64,000 nt of DNA, from the NCBI GenBank assembly GCA_963070105.1, contig OY718804.1:7671817-7735816 (forward strand), read 5' to 3'. A program made the position numbers and the translations under genes. Every line of letters starts with the position of its first letter. The first letter of the stretch is position 1. The notes under the pieces were generated by a model. The model did no database searches and was not told where the DNA came from. It was given only the letters and a program-made list of their open reading frames with translations. The stretch is from Litomosoides sigmodontis. Its lineage: Eukaryota; Nematoda; Chromadorea; Rhabditida; Onchocercidae. Positions 34,101 through 46,582 of the stretch are shown here, one piece after another.

Positions 34101-36586
34101 GTATGAGAACTGTATCTTATTTTTAATAATACTTGGGGTAATTGAGAGAGCACTCATGCTATCAGTTCTCAATCTTCGTGCTCCAGTAAAGAGTTTATGT
34201 TTCCCAACCGTTTGTGAGATTAGAAGTAACAATTGTGAAAGAAGAAACTTGAAACTAATGTGATAGCGGATGTTAGCTTGGTAAAGAAAAAATCGTTTAC
34301 TCCGGAAGATTTTTAGGGCAGAAACAGATTATTTTATTTGTTACTTTAAAAGACTGATCAGCACATGTCTCACACAGGTTCGTCAAAATTAGGACCAATT
34401 GCAAATCTCTCAGGAGGTGGTCCCGTGGTACAGGAATCTTTAATGTGGTCATATATTGTGCAACTGTCATCAGCCCTTAGAGCCATACACTCCGCCGGTA
34501 TGGCTGCACGAACTGTCGATCCATCAAAAATCATTGTTTTTGATAAAACAAAGCAAGTTTTTCACAGATTCTTGGCTCCCGACCTATCTTTCTAGTTTTA
34601 AGATTAAAATATAGTACAGTATTTTTTTGCGTCATGGTGACATTATACGTGGAAACGACAATATCAAATTAGAAACGACGTGCTTAAAAATAAAAACTAA
34701 TATGTGAGACTATTGTAAAGGGAGTTATTTTCCAATAGTTGTTGATTTATTAATTTGTGTTACCTACAATTAAAAAGTAAAATTATGTTAGTCTTAAAAT
34801 TTCAGTGTAGAAACTTTATAGCTAATGTAAATATGGGGTATGAATTTGCGAAAATTCGGTAGCCCTCTTTCGAACCCATATAATTTATGATTTGGTTATG
34901 TTGCCTCTTTTTTTTAAGAGTGATGTTAAGCAGTTGTGGTATTCTGGATGTTATCAATCCTGGAAATGATCATACCATACAGTTATACCAGGTGGGCCGT
35001 TCGTCAATTCTTGATGGTATAAGTAAAGTAAAGGGCTAATAACTGCTGTAGCTATGAAAGGAACACTCATTTTCTCAATTGTCTAGAATAATGCAAGTAA
35101 GAAGTGATTGAAGGAGTGAAATGATCGATAGGAATTTCTTTTCAGCAAGATGATCTGAATGGTCTTGGTCGCGTACTAATTGCATTGGCAATGGGTTCAT
35201 TACATGCTATACGTCGTGAAAACATTAGTAACAGCATAAGCATTATCAATCAACAATGTACCACTGATTTAAAGAACATTATCACGTATGTTTCTTGGTT
35301 AAGCTCTGATGTTTATTGTCTTATTCTTCTGTTCACTTCAGTTGAAGTAATTAAAACTCTGGACCGTTCTTATAAAGGAAGCGGTTACTTTTAGGCTTTT
35401 GTTACAAGCTTCAACTCAGCGTCCACATTCTATCAACGAAGTTATGCCAATGATTGGTGCTCGTTTCTACGCACAGCTTGAAACGACCCAAATGAAAAAT
35501 GATCTTCTGGAAAACGAATTATCGAAAGAACTAGAAAATGGTCGGCTGTTCCGGTTGTTGTGTAAATTAAGTACCATTACTGAGCGAGCAGAGTAAGTTT
35601 TTATGCTTTTCTAAATAGTTTCTACTAATTTTTTGAATTAAATGTTTTTTATTGCTCAAGTTTCGAGCTGAACTTTTTTGTTGTGGAAAATTGAAAAATC
35701 TTATTTTGTGCTAATCGAAACGATTAAATATTGGAAGAGCATCGCTCATATATTTGTTCTACAGCATTTCTTGAAGAAGGTTGAACATTATAGCTATTTG
35801 CTGGCTATTAAAATCGTGCAAAATTGAGCAAATCTTTGACTAACGGCTGGTATTCATGAGAAATTTGAATTCAGGTTTCAAATGGACATGTCATGGAGTG
35901 AGACGGGTGATCGGTATTTGTTAAAGCTGTTCCGAGATTATTTGTTTCATCAAATAACTGAAACTGGTAAACCGTGGATCGATATGGCACATATCGTCAC
36001 ATCATTAAATAAGGTTTTTCGCGGCTTCTAGCTATTTAGTATTAGTCTTAGTGTGGCTGAGAAACTGATGGAATTTAGCGGTTTTATAGTCCAGCAATTA
36101 TCCCGTTACTGATTTATTTTTGGTTTTTACGAATTGCTGTCAGCGCCATTTAATTAGTCTTAAGCATACCATATATGTTGTGGTTATGATTTTTGTAGTA
36201 TAGTCAGTATGATGTGTGTTACTTTGTGATTTCAAATTTATTGTTTGAAAAGCAGTTTCTTAACATGACTCAAGCTTTTGCTTGTTTTTACTTGTCATTT
36301 ACTGCATATATTTTCGGTATTGACGCTTTTTTTGCAATTTATCAGTTATCACCCATTTGATTTTTGACACTTCCTACTTTTAATTCCTAGTTTTTCGAGA
36401 AGAAATTGTTTTCAGCTAGACGCTGGTGTTAATGAGAAAATTCAGTTGGTTTCACGTGATGGTGAAAATGTCCTTGTAGTGTCGTACACAGATTTACGGC
36501 GATGTCTGGAAAATGCTTTCAGTGAGCTGCAAAATCGACCACCCTCAATACCAAATGCACTGTTACCAGCAGTTGGTCATCCCTAA
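31177..36586 (+). CDS. pan3: PAN3, PAN2-PAN3 deadenylase pseudokinase subunit
   Basis: Regulatory subunit that recruits and activates PAN2 for poly(A) shortening. Fifteen exons close in frame to 651 aa: 31177-31321, 31536-31609, 31921-32029, 32350-32456, 32548-32655, 32816-32917, 33092-33314, 33633-33749, 34026-34100, 34378-34552, 34919-34991, 35146-35285, 35395-35592, 35875-36013, 36416-36586. Residues 1-215 are a low-complexity tail. The block [17 protein letters not shown] leads into the pseudokinase ([44 protein letters not shown]). The C-terminal coiled coil and knob follow ([55 protein letters not shown]). No N-terminal CCCH finger is visible. Intron 10 is best explained as a GC-AG intron. 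Confidence 0.92.
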
Positions 36587-39500
36587 CGTCTTTTTTTTGA
36601 AGAGCTTATTGTTATTTGTTGTCATACTAACAGGTGAGTTGAAATTTTATCATGAATCTAACGTCATTTTTGCATGAAATTTTTATAATTTTGACGGTAA
36701 ATATTATATGGTTGATGTGTTATATTAAGATTGTTCCGTAATGCAGTCTTTGTGGTATTAAGAAATTATAGCATGTGCTGAAAGCAACTGTTCCAGGTAC
36801 CCCCTTTGCAAGTCTTCTTTGTTTAATATTTACGTCTTCATTTGATGCATATGTACTTGCACCTAATTTATGGTGTATTGGTTCTGCGTTTTTTCTTACT
36901 ACCATGACAAATTTGTAGTTTTTCGAAAATTATGATTTCTTGGTTTGCTTGTTCTTGATTTATTTTATCAATTCTAATTGCTGTTTTATATGAAAATATT
37001 TTTTGCTTGATCCAACTTGCCACATTATTTATGGGTTTCGCATACTTTAATATGTCGTTTTAGATTACTTGACTCTTGAATTTTTTCATTTGATGTATTT
37101 TACATGATGAAACGTGATATATTTCATGTTGTTGTCACGAATGGTTGCTTTATTTTGCCACGTTTTCACTATTTTTTTTTAAATTGTAGTTATTGTGCAT
37201 CGATATTTAATTCATATATAAGCTTTCCTACCTTATTCAACTCTTTTGCGTCTCCCTAATTCTGCTCAGAAATTAGTTTTACCGCGTCTTAATTTGGTGG
37301 ATTTGTTCGTTTTAAGATGTTTCTTACCAAAAATCTTATCGATTTCTACATCACACTGATTTTTGCAGATCATTGAGGCGTGTTTTGAAATGAGTAGGAA
37401 TAGTGCGGCACTTTCCTCTTTTTCTATCACTTTTAAGATAGGTTTTATGGCATCCAATTCAAGACAAAGAAATGAAGGTGGTATATCAAAACCATGTTTA
37501 CTTCCTGCTGTTCAGCTGTATTGAAATTCGAATGGAGTTTGTAAATTCTTGTCTCTATTGTAATTTGGTTCTGAATTTAATAGTTTTATTGTCTTTCTGT
37601 TCATTTTTTCCGTCTTTTTTGAATTAGTGTTAAATTCTGTTTTCTGTTTCTTCTTTAGACCCCTCTGTTTTTTTTAATTCGTATTCTTAGTGAAACTAAA
37701 GCCTTCAAGTTCTATTTCTAAGTTATGTAGTTTTGCCGGTATTTAAGTCTCTGATACTGTTCTACTGTGATACAGTTTTGCCGATATTAAGGAGGTTGAT
37801 TCAAGCAGCGGATAACTCTTTGGTAATTGAAATTTTACTGCAGTACGTGACATACAAAACGGTTATCCCTTGTTTATTTTGATTTTCTTTTTAGTTTTTT
37901 AGAGATTTAGTTTCTTGCGTAATTAGGCGAAGACTATTTTTTTGTTTCTTTTAGTTTTCAGAAGACGAATTCTTAGATTTCTCATAATGAATAAACAAAC
38001 TACTGATTCGGAAGACATTTGCATTAAGCATGGAGTGAAATATTGCGAGGAGTAAAAAAAATGTTCGAAGATGATGAAATGGCCTATGGTTGTTATTATT
38101 CTAATTGTTAATATTGGAAAGGGTGTGAGGAAGAAGAATGGAAGGAGAGAGCTGTGAATATTGAGTGAATGAAAGCATTTTCTACTTATTTGGTAACTCT
38201 TCCGCTATCATCCTCAGTATTGACACACTGCTCATTTACTGTTGATCAGAGGGATTTCTTGCAGAGGATGAGCGTCTCATTCTGCTTCACTTAGCAATCT
38301 GTCTACTTTTCTACCTAGACGTTTCTTTTCCGCATGTAGATGTCTCATGTCACGTATTTCGTTTCAAATCCATCTTTGTGACTGTAAGGCTTGTGTTTGG
38401 GTTTGTATTTGTCATTCATTGTCAACGAACTTTTACGTTCAGTGTGATATGGTGCCTGCCTGCCTTAGAGAGCGAGAATTCTGGCACTTCGCTGCAGCGT
38501 TTTTAATCGATAGTGTGGGATTTGTTGCCTTCATACGAGCTAACGTCACTTCGAACATACCCAAATGAAAAATAAAAATGTGGCTTCAAATTATGAAGGT
38601 TAGCGGGTGCTTTGTGGTAACTGTGGAATTTTATTTACTTTTTCTTTCTTTTCCCACATAATGTGTTTGCAAATAGTTTAGCATTTATTATAAATTTAAG
38701 CTTCCAGGGATTTTGGAATTTAAAAAAAAATTTGTATTTGAGTAGCACATGCACAGTCTGCAGTTTTCATAAGCATCATTTCAAGAACAGGTCATTTTCC
38801 ACTGTGATATTAATTGGGTTTCTATTAGTCGTCGTATACGAGCAAGAAACCTCTATGTGTTTTTCTTTTTATTCGAATATGCGCTAAGTGAAAAAACATC
38901 CCACAATCATCCTGAATGGGTCGAATCTGCAGGCTGTACGACCGAAAGGTCAGAGAAATCACTTGTTTACAGTACTCATATAAACATGAGGAATTTTCGT
39001 AATCTTTGTATGGTGGATTTCTTCCAAAATTGAAAGAGAAATTTTGCTTTTTGTGGTATGAAGGATATCCACATAGAGCGTTCCGTTAAGACGTTTTTGC
39101 GTGGCATTTCAAATATGTTTTGCTGTAAGTTCTTCTAAATACTATTTGCGTATGCAGGCATTACATGTTCCTGCTGTTACCTTTTCGATTTTCTGTATGA
39201 ATTGTCGTTTATTTTCCGAAAATTCTGATCTTTTCAATACATTTCAAGAAATACATCTTTTATGCTTACTGGAAATGTTATTGTTTGGTGTTTTATGCTT
39301 TGTTTTAGTTTGTTTGTTTGTTTTCTAAATTTCCTCGATTTATATACGGTTTTTATTAGTGCATAAAAATGAAATTAAAATCTGAAAAATTAAGCATCAT
39401 TGTTCCGTTAGTGCACATGTGGTGATAAACCATTGCAACGTATTGTTCGCTCAAACCTTTTTATTTATATCACTTTAGCATAACTTAGTGAAAAAAACAT

Positions 39501-39590
39501 GATAAACTGTTCCTACACTTTTTTTGACATAATTGTTGACGTTGGAATTACGTAAGACGTGAGTAGTAACTGTTGATATCAGGGACTAGT
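36587..39590. other. T-rich gene-poor block with decayed frames
   Basis: About 3 kb in which the plus strand is strongly T-rich. On the minus strand there are broken, Lys/Asn/Gln-rich frames (36720-36905; 37266-37457, which includes AIKPILKVIEKEESAALFLL; and fragments such as SNLKRHIKVCE near 37080). None is intact and no family can be named. It could be a decayed mobile element, a long pan3 3' UTR, or plain intergenic sequence. Confidence 0.4.
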
Positions 39591-39629
39591 CATTGATGGA
39601 GTAGTGCAACTGACTAGGTAGGTTGTCTT

Positions 39630-39705
39630 CGCGTGCAACTCCCATCCCAATGGTGACAGGCTGGTAGTCCGTTCATCATCGTTCGGTCAGTGGTTCGACT
39701 CTGGG
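39630..39705 (+). repeat. tRNA-derived fragment / SINE-like head
   Basis: Contains GGTTCGACTCT, a 10/11 match to the tRNA B box. It is preceded at tRNA-like distance by GGCTGGTAG (D-loop-like) and by GGTCAG, a typical variable-loop run. The anticodon and T stems do not pair properly, so this is not a functional tRNA; it looks like a tRNA pseudogene or the head of a SINE. Confidence 0.45.
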
Positions 39706-40170
39706 TTGGACTCCATTTGGTGGTCGTGACTCGTCCACCGATAAGCAAAAAGATGTAAATAGCCAGTTTAATTTGGGTTTGCCATGATTCATCGCTTTTA
39801 TAGTATTTCGTGGTCGGCCCTTCAGCAGAGCTTTTTGTCTGCCACATTGATACACGTCACCTTAGCAATAGTAAGAGAAATGCAAGGTTTTTCGAAAAAG
39901 GCGGTGAAATGCATAAAGAATGGCTTCACTTCATGGTCGTGGTCGGCCGTGGGGTCTATAAACTAACCATTTGATTTTGAGCCTGAATGTGATTGGATCA
40001 TTTGTTTTGCGGATGATTCATTCAGTTGTTTCTGAGTTGCTTTGCATCACTTGCTTTGTACTTTGCTCCTGTGAAAGAATTGCTTTATAAATATTCTCAA
40101 AAGGCTTGTGAAGTTGCTTTTTTTTGCTTTTTCAATTTTTTTATTCTATGAATTGAAAATCAGGCGAAAT
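39706..40170. other. Upstream region of cnx-1
   Basis: No ORF supported. A 3' splice acceptor (AAAATCAG at about 40156-40163) lies 7 bp upstream of the calnexin ATG, the likely SL trans-splice site. Confidence 0.5.
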
Positions 40171-43100
40171 ATGCGTCGACTTCGGTGGTTATGTGTTATG
40201 CTGGCTGGATTTTTACTAGCAGCATGTGTGGCCCATGATGAGACTGACAACAATGATAACGATTTTGATGGAAAGAATGTGTTTGATGACGAAGAAAAGA
40301 GTGCAAAGCCTGTAAGTTTTTCCAGTACATCTTAAATAAAAATTGTTGGATTAAATTAGTATTTAAATTTTCTGCTCAGTTGTTCAGTGCACTTCAGTTC
40401 TAACCGGTAGTGAAAATGGCAAATGAAAGCCGTTTATATAATCAGTTATTATTGTCCTTTGCTCACGCTCGTTCGCTCTTTTCACCTTCACATAAGTGAC
40501 GAGAACGAACGCTTTCTTGTGATGAATGTGAAAAGGGCGAACGGAATACCTCACGCTTTTACTCATTGCTGCTCTGTTAGCGGTAGTTACAAAAAAAGAG
40601 AATGTTTGCTTAATAAATTTCAGGTTTGGATTTGAGAAAAAACGTTTATATCATTTTAGGAATACGTGCCACCACCATTTCAAACACCAGAGGTTTCCGG
40701 TTCACCTTTCTTGGTGGACTGGTTCTCCAATCGTAACGCAATTGGTAGGAAGTGGTTCATATCAAAAGGCAAAAAAGATAATGTAGAAGATTCTCTAGCC
40801 AAATTCAATGGTACTGCCATTTTATTTTGGTACTTCACTTTTATTTAGAATGTAAGGGTTAGTGATGTTCTGATTAGTGGTAGTAGTAAGTGTGGCAAAA
40901 TACGTCTTAAAGTGAAAAATGGTAAATTTTGCTTATTTATAAATAACAAATAAATTTCAGTACTTATTTATATGCTTATAAATTCATTTATAACGAATAG
41001 CCTCAATTGTTTAGTTGATTTTGGTAGCTGGTAAGAGGATGGGCGTCATTAATGTGAATAATTTTCAGGCGAATGGGAAATAGGCGCTCCCCCAACAGTT
41101 GTAATCGAGAATGATTTCGGATTAATTGTAAAGACCAAAGCACGACATCATGCGATTGCTGCAAAATTTAGTCGGCCATTTAAATTTGACGGCAAAGCTT
41201 TAGTTGTGCAGTTAGTTTTTGTTAAAGTAAAATGAATATATGGTCAAAACTTTCATTCCTTATCAACATTCTGTTAAGTATTTCCTGGTTGTAGAATTAT
41301 TAAATCGTTATGGTACTGTTTTGAGCTCACCGAATATAGTTATTCAAATAGATTAAATCATGGCCAAGTTTCATGTCTATGTCTGTAACATGTTCAAAAG
41401 ATTTTAGAAGAATTCTTATAAAATAGTGGACTTCCCACCAGTAGGTTTCTTGGTATCCACTGTTTATATCAATTATCAGTTTATCATTTGTAGAAGAGCA
41501 TTTATTAATAACCCTTTTTGTGTGAAACTTTCCTCAGTGACTGACGTTTATCATATATTAATCGTTTGTAATTTAAATTTTACTGTGCAGTACGCTGAAG
41601 ATTGCTTGGAAATTTTATGAACCTTTAAGGTCAATAGTACAAATTTTTTCGCATTAGTTTGTCTGGTTAGTTTCTTAACCGAGGATTATTGTTCTTTTGA
41701 GTGGATTAATATAAATACTTTTAGGTACGAAGTAAAGTATGAAGAGGGTCAGGAGTGCGGTGGTGGCTATGTGAAATTATTAACAGAGGGCATAGAGGCA
41801 CTGGAAGAATTTACAGATAAAACGCCATACACAATACTATTTGGACCCGATAAATGTGGTGCTAAATCCAGTATTTTGTTTATTGTTCGCTTCAGAAATC
41901 CCAAAAACGGCACTATCTCCGTTAGTTCAAATATGTTTGATATCAGTTATGGTTCGTAAGCAAAATATGAGAACTTAGCAAACATAAGTTGGCAGCGGAA
42001 TGTAAGAAGTCTCTGAATGATAGTTCGACTACATTACAAATGTTGTTGTACATAAGCATTCTGGGAAAAATCATGATGCTTATTATAAAACACTTCGGTT
42101 TATTTCATCTTCAAATTAAAAATAGTTAGTAGTATCTGATTAGATAATGCGTCCTGAATTTCGAATTTCTGGTGTACCCAACTTTGTTGGATGCATTCAG
42201 AAAAAAATGGCTGCTTAGTTAGTTTGATTACAAATTTTAAGTTGAGTGACGGAAGGTGACAGCTACTAAGAAAATCCATTTTTTAAAGAGTTATTTTTGA
42301 GCATATTTTGTAGGAACATCATGCGAAACAACCATCTAAATCAGTTTCAACATATTTTGATGATCACAAAACCCATTTGTACACTCTAATTGTTCAGCCA
42401 GATGAAACATTTACTGTGCTGATTGATGAAAGTAAAATTATGTCTGGTAGTCTGGTTACTGTAAGTTTTTACATTTTTTCAGATTTCTTTAGACATTTTG
42501 AAACATTTCTTACTAACCTATTCCCGCATTACTCGAACGTGGAAATATTCTGTGGAAGCAGAAATATAAAAACTGTGAAATAACTTTTTTTCACGGCATT
42601 TTTATATTTCCAGGATTTCGAGCCGTCTATTACCCCGCCAACTGTAATTGATGACCCAACAGATAAAAAGCCTGAGACTTGGGATGAACGCGAAAAAATC
42701 GATGATCCAAATGCTAAAAAACCTGATGATTGGTGACTTTTTTATGTGGTGTGATAATATTACCTAGTGAGGGATAGGAGTGCATTCAGTTATTCCGACG
42801 AATTTGCTATTGCAGCTTAATATGAGATCAAATCAGAAGTTTGTGAACCATTCATACCGAATAAGTTCTTTGCAACCCGATTTTTGCAGAACTTTTAAAA
42901 TAATGAGTTCACATAATTCAATTCATTATTATAGCATTTAACTGACTGACCTTCGGCAAAAACTTAAATAAATTAGATTTAAAAATGGAAGACCGTTTTA
43001 CTTGGTGTCATGCTGAATTCGTCTTGCTATATTGCTTCTACTGTTCAAGGGATGAAAATGCTCCTCGAAAAATTGAGGATACGGACGCTGTAATGCCTGA

Positions 43101-44751
43101 TGATTGGCTTGAAGAAGAGGAAGCATTAATTCCGGATCCAAAGGCAATGAAACCATCAGACTGGGACGATAGTATGGATGGTGAGTGGGAAGCACCGAAA
43201 ATCGATAATCCAAAATGTAAGGATCGGAGTGGTTGTGGTAAGTGGACAAAACCAATGATCGACAATCCGAATTACAAAGTAAGCCTTGAATTCCCATGGT
43301 AACCTTTCGTTTACTAGAACATGTACTTCTTGAAATAAATTGATTTCAGAGTTTTGTATTATATTTTCATGTCTAAATTGGTAAATTTATTTCATAAGTG
43401 TATTTAATTGGTGCATCCGAAATCAGCTGAGTTGGTTTATGATAGTTGGAATTAAAGTATGGTTTCGAAATGTCAAATGAAGTAATATTTAAAATGTGCA
43501 TTGATGTTTCGCGCAAATACTTTGTGTTTTGCCTCAAGCTTTCATACAAATGAAATGAAGCAGTTGAAAAAGTTCGTAAAATCTAAGTTTGAAAAAGAGA
43601 CAGTCATTTCGTATTTTTTTAGGGAAAGTGGAAACCGCCACGCATTGCGAATCCTAATTATAAAGGGAAGTGGAAGCCAAAACAAATCGAGAATCCTAAT
43701 TATTTCGAGCCTCATCCATATTCCCAACTACAACCTGTTACAGCGCTTGGAATTGAACTCTGGACAATGAGTGCAAACATCATCTTTGATAACATTTATG
43801 TTGGAGATGATGAAAATGCGGCTTCCAACTTTGCTCAGCAAACTTTCAAAGTTAAAGTTGCTCAGGTACTTCATCCTTACAAAACAATGTTTGTGAAGGA
43901 ATTTGAAAAGATTGTTTCTGCATTTGATTATTGATCACTCATCTTATAGGAGGCAGCCTACGAAAGCGCATCCTCGTCTGATCAAGGAGTATTTAGTAAA
44001 CTGGTATCAGCGACCGAGGAACGGCCGTGGTTGTGGGTTATTTATGTGCTATCCATTCTTATACCAGTGATCATCACTACCGTTATTTGTGTCAGACGTA
44101 CAAGTCGCTCCACCACGCAGGATTATAAGAAAACTGATGAAGTAAGTCACGTAGGAAGTTCATTTAGTGTTAAACGTCATTTAAATACTCTCAAATTATA
44201 TCAAGATGAATTCCTTTTCAAAGTAGAGCCATATTTTTTTCTGAAGGCACATCCTGACGACGAAGTGCCGGACCTTGTTGGAGACGATGATGAATCTGTG
44301 GAGCGCAGTTCACAGGAACCTGAAACATATGATGACAATATAAAAGAAAAGAAACGGGCCCCTTCTCGATCACCAAATCGTTCTCACATGGAACAAGTAG
44401 ATGTAAGTAACCATTTTTATGGTTTTTATAACGTGCTCGATACTTGAGAAAATGAATTCTTGAGGCCCTATCTATTTTGTGACTTGTCAATGAATTCAAA
44501 AATTCTTTAATGAGGAATTTTATTATTTGGCAATATTGAGCATTCCCCATTCCTATTTGTAGTGGAGAATTCAGTAAACAAATAGTTAAATTTGCTAACT
44601 GTATACGCTAAATCTGCATTAAGGCATCTGAAAATCCTTATAATTAAAATTTAATGAATCATTGCAGGAAGCATCGTCCAGTGAGGAAGTGAGAAATGGA
44701 GATCACAATTCCCCGAAACTGAGGCGTGTACGTCAAAGGAAACAAGATTAA
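40171..44751 (+). CDS. cnx-1: Calnexin, ER lectin chaperone
   Basis: Membrane-bound ER lectin that retains monoglucosylated glycoproteins for folding. Eleven exons (40171-40311, 40660-40810, 41069-41210, 41725-41920, 42314-42460, 42614-42732, 43050-43278, 43623-43865, 43950-44141, 44247-44402, 44668-44751) close to 599 aa. The signal peptide is about residues 1-20. The lectin domain includes [15 protein letters not shown] and FGPDKCG. The P-domain arm has four type-1 repeats (for example [24 protein letters not shown]) and four type-2 repeats ([44 protein letters not shown]). A transmembrane helix lies at ~483-504. The acidic/Ser-rich cytosolic tail ends RRVRQRKQD, a basic end like other calnexins. 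Calreticulin is excluded by the membrane segment and tail. Confidence 0.96.
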
Positions 44752-45457
44752 AAAACGCAGATATCATTAGCTCTGTTATCTGTAAGCAAGCAGAGAGTGA
44801 AGTATTAACGTCACTTCTTTTGTTCGTAGCGTTCATCTTTTTGTTAGTTATCCCAGAATCAACGTTTTTCGGAGTCACTTTTCCAAAAATGCGTGATGCC
44901 ATTGTTGCGATATCTACCTTTGAGTTTTTCTCTAAAACTTTTGGTATCATCGATCGTTTGCTTTTGAAAATTTATTGTTATAGTAAAACAGTTCTTTCTT
45001 AGGATGTTAAAATATTTGCCCAAATTCTGAGCACCGCATTTTCTGTTAACGAAAATACGAAATATGCATACGGAGAGTCATAAACGTGATCGTACTCGAC
45101 TGTTTGGAATTTTAAGCATAACAAATTAACTACCGTAAACTTGGTAATCGTCTTTGTTTGTTCAGTTGTCTTATGCTCGGAAAAAAAAATTGAATTCGAG
45201 TGAACTGTGTCGGAACATGTATGAATTCACTAATCTTTGAAACAGCAATTCTTAATTTCCGCCAGCGGATGATAGACATACCAAATTGAAAGCGCGATGG
45301 AAGGTCCAAATTTTTTCATGAATCTTCCACATTCTGTGTAAATGCTCGGTGGCTTCAGCACTTTCGCCTTTAATATTTTTACGACTGTAATTTTCGACTT
45401 GTGTATCTTTCGTTCTAAGAACTCGTTTTGTCGTAAATAAGTGATCGTTAAAAGCAA
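44752..45457 (-). CDS. Candidate minus-strand gene antisense to cnx-1 3' end
   Basis: Two open frames look protein-like. The first lies in 45282-45457 (KILKAKVLKPPSIYTECG) and ends at a strong GTATGT donor in phase 2. The second runs from an acceptor near 44962 (TTTTCAAAAG) and contains IATMASRIFGKVTPKN. The phases are compatible across that intron. The second frame continues past 44752 into the antisense of the cnx-1 last exon, where it is probably not real. The gene start and end are therefore undefined, and no family is recognised. Confidence 0.28.
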
Positions 45458-46582
45458 ACGAATAGGAACTAGAATAACATGTCCCTCGTAACCATTGGCG
45501 TATTCTTGATCATGAATTCGCGAATCAAGATTTTAATTTTTAGGCGTGATCCAAGATACTCTATTTGAGAAAAAGCTATTTCTCTCATATCCATTATTTA
45601 TCTGCCTTTATTTGGTAAGGATTAACCTGGTACCCATCTTAATGTCATGCAGTTCCCTAACTCTGGTCTTGTCGCAAGCAAGCATGCGTTTCCATGCTTT
45701 TTTTTTTTAAATGGATTTATAGCAAAAAGAATCAAACAGCTCGAAACCTCACCTGGGTATTTTCTGAAACTTTGGTTTGCTTTTAAGCATATCTGGTGTC
45801 ATATGAACATTGTCACTGCTTGCCAAGAAATTATTCGATTTTGCTTGTAGTCTAATAGAAATCAAGAAATGTTTTGACTGACTGGCTCATTTGAACTTTT
45901 GACTTCGCAGATCAGTAACATACATTTCGGCTACACTTTTCGGCTCTAGTTGTAACTGGCATTACTGAGATCTTTTTGCGATATCATTAAGTTCATTCTG
46001 ACTCGCGCACTTGTTAAAGACTGTTATAATGTCTATTCATTGTTAGGTAACCTTATATTACCATTTCAGCTGTTTTGCTGAAGTCACCCGTAATTTATTC
46101 ATGCTATTTTTAGAACATTTTCCACTTTTAATAATGTATCCAATCACCGAAACAGAAAATACGTTAAATACGGAATGTAACTGCCTTGAATAACAGCTGC
46201 TACTATTGATCAAATTTACCGGAAACTATTTGGAAAGCTGCATTTAATCTTTAACGAAAATGGTATATAGATGAAGGAAAAATTATATGAATTCGTTACC
46301 AAAACGCCAATTAATTACGTGATTTCGAATGAACTCGGAAAAGTTCGGCTATTGATGACTTCTTGTTGCAAGGTCACCTAGATGCGATACGCTTTTGGCA
46401 TGGAATATTTTTACTTCGAAAAAGATTGTATTCAAATAATACTATTTTGTTGGCTCATACTGAATACAGTGTTTAGTAATCTGATACTTTTTTGATATCT
46501 TCGATCTCGAATTCGAGAGTACTCGTTCCAGCTGAAATATTTAAATTGAATTCTATTCTATTGAAATAGCTCGATATGTAAA
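44752..46582. other. Convergent intergenic region, cnx-1 / lin-37
   Basis: Contains a candidate minus-strand gene at 44752-45457 (listed separately). The rest (45460-46582) shows only short, AT-rich broken frames; I see no gene. Confidence 0.45.

Noticed and set aside
38347..39328. Three plus-strand ATG frames of about 75 codons
   Set aside because: Phe/Leu/Cys-rich products of the T-rich strand with no motif or splice context.
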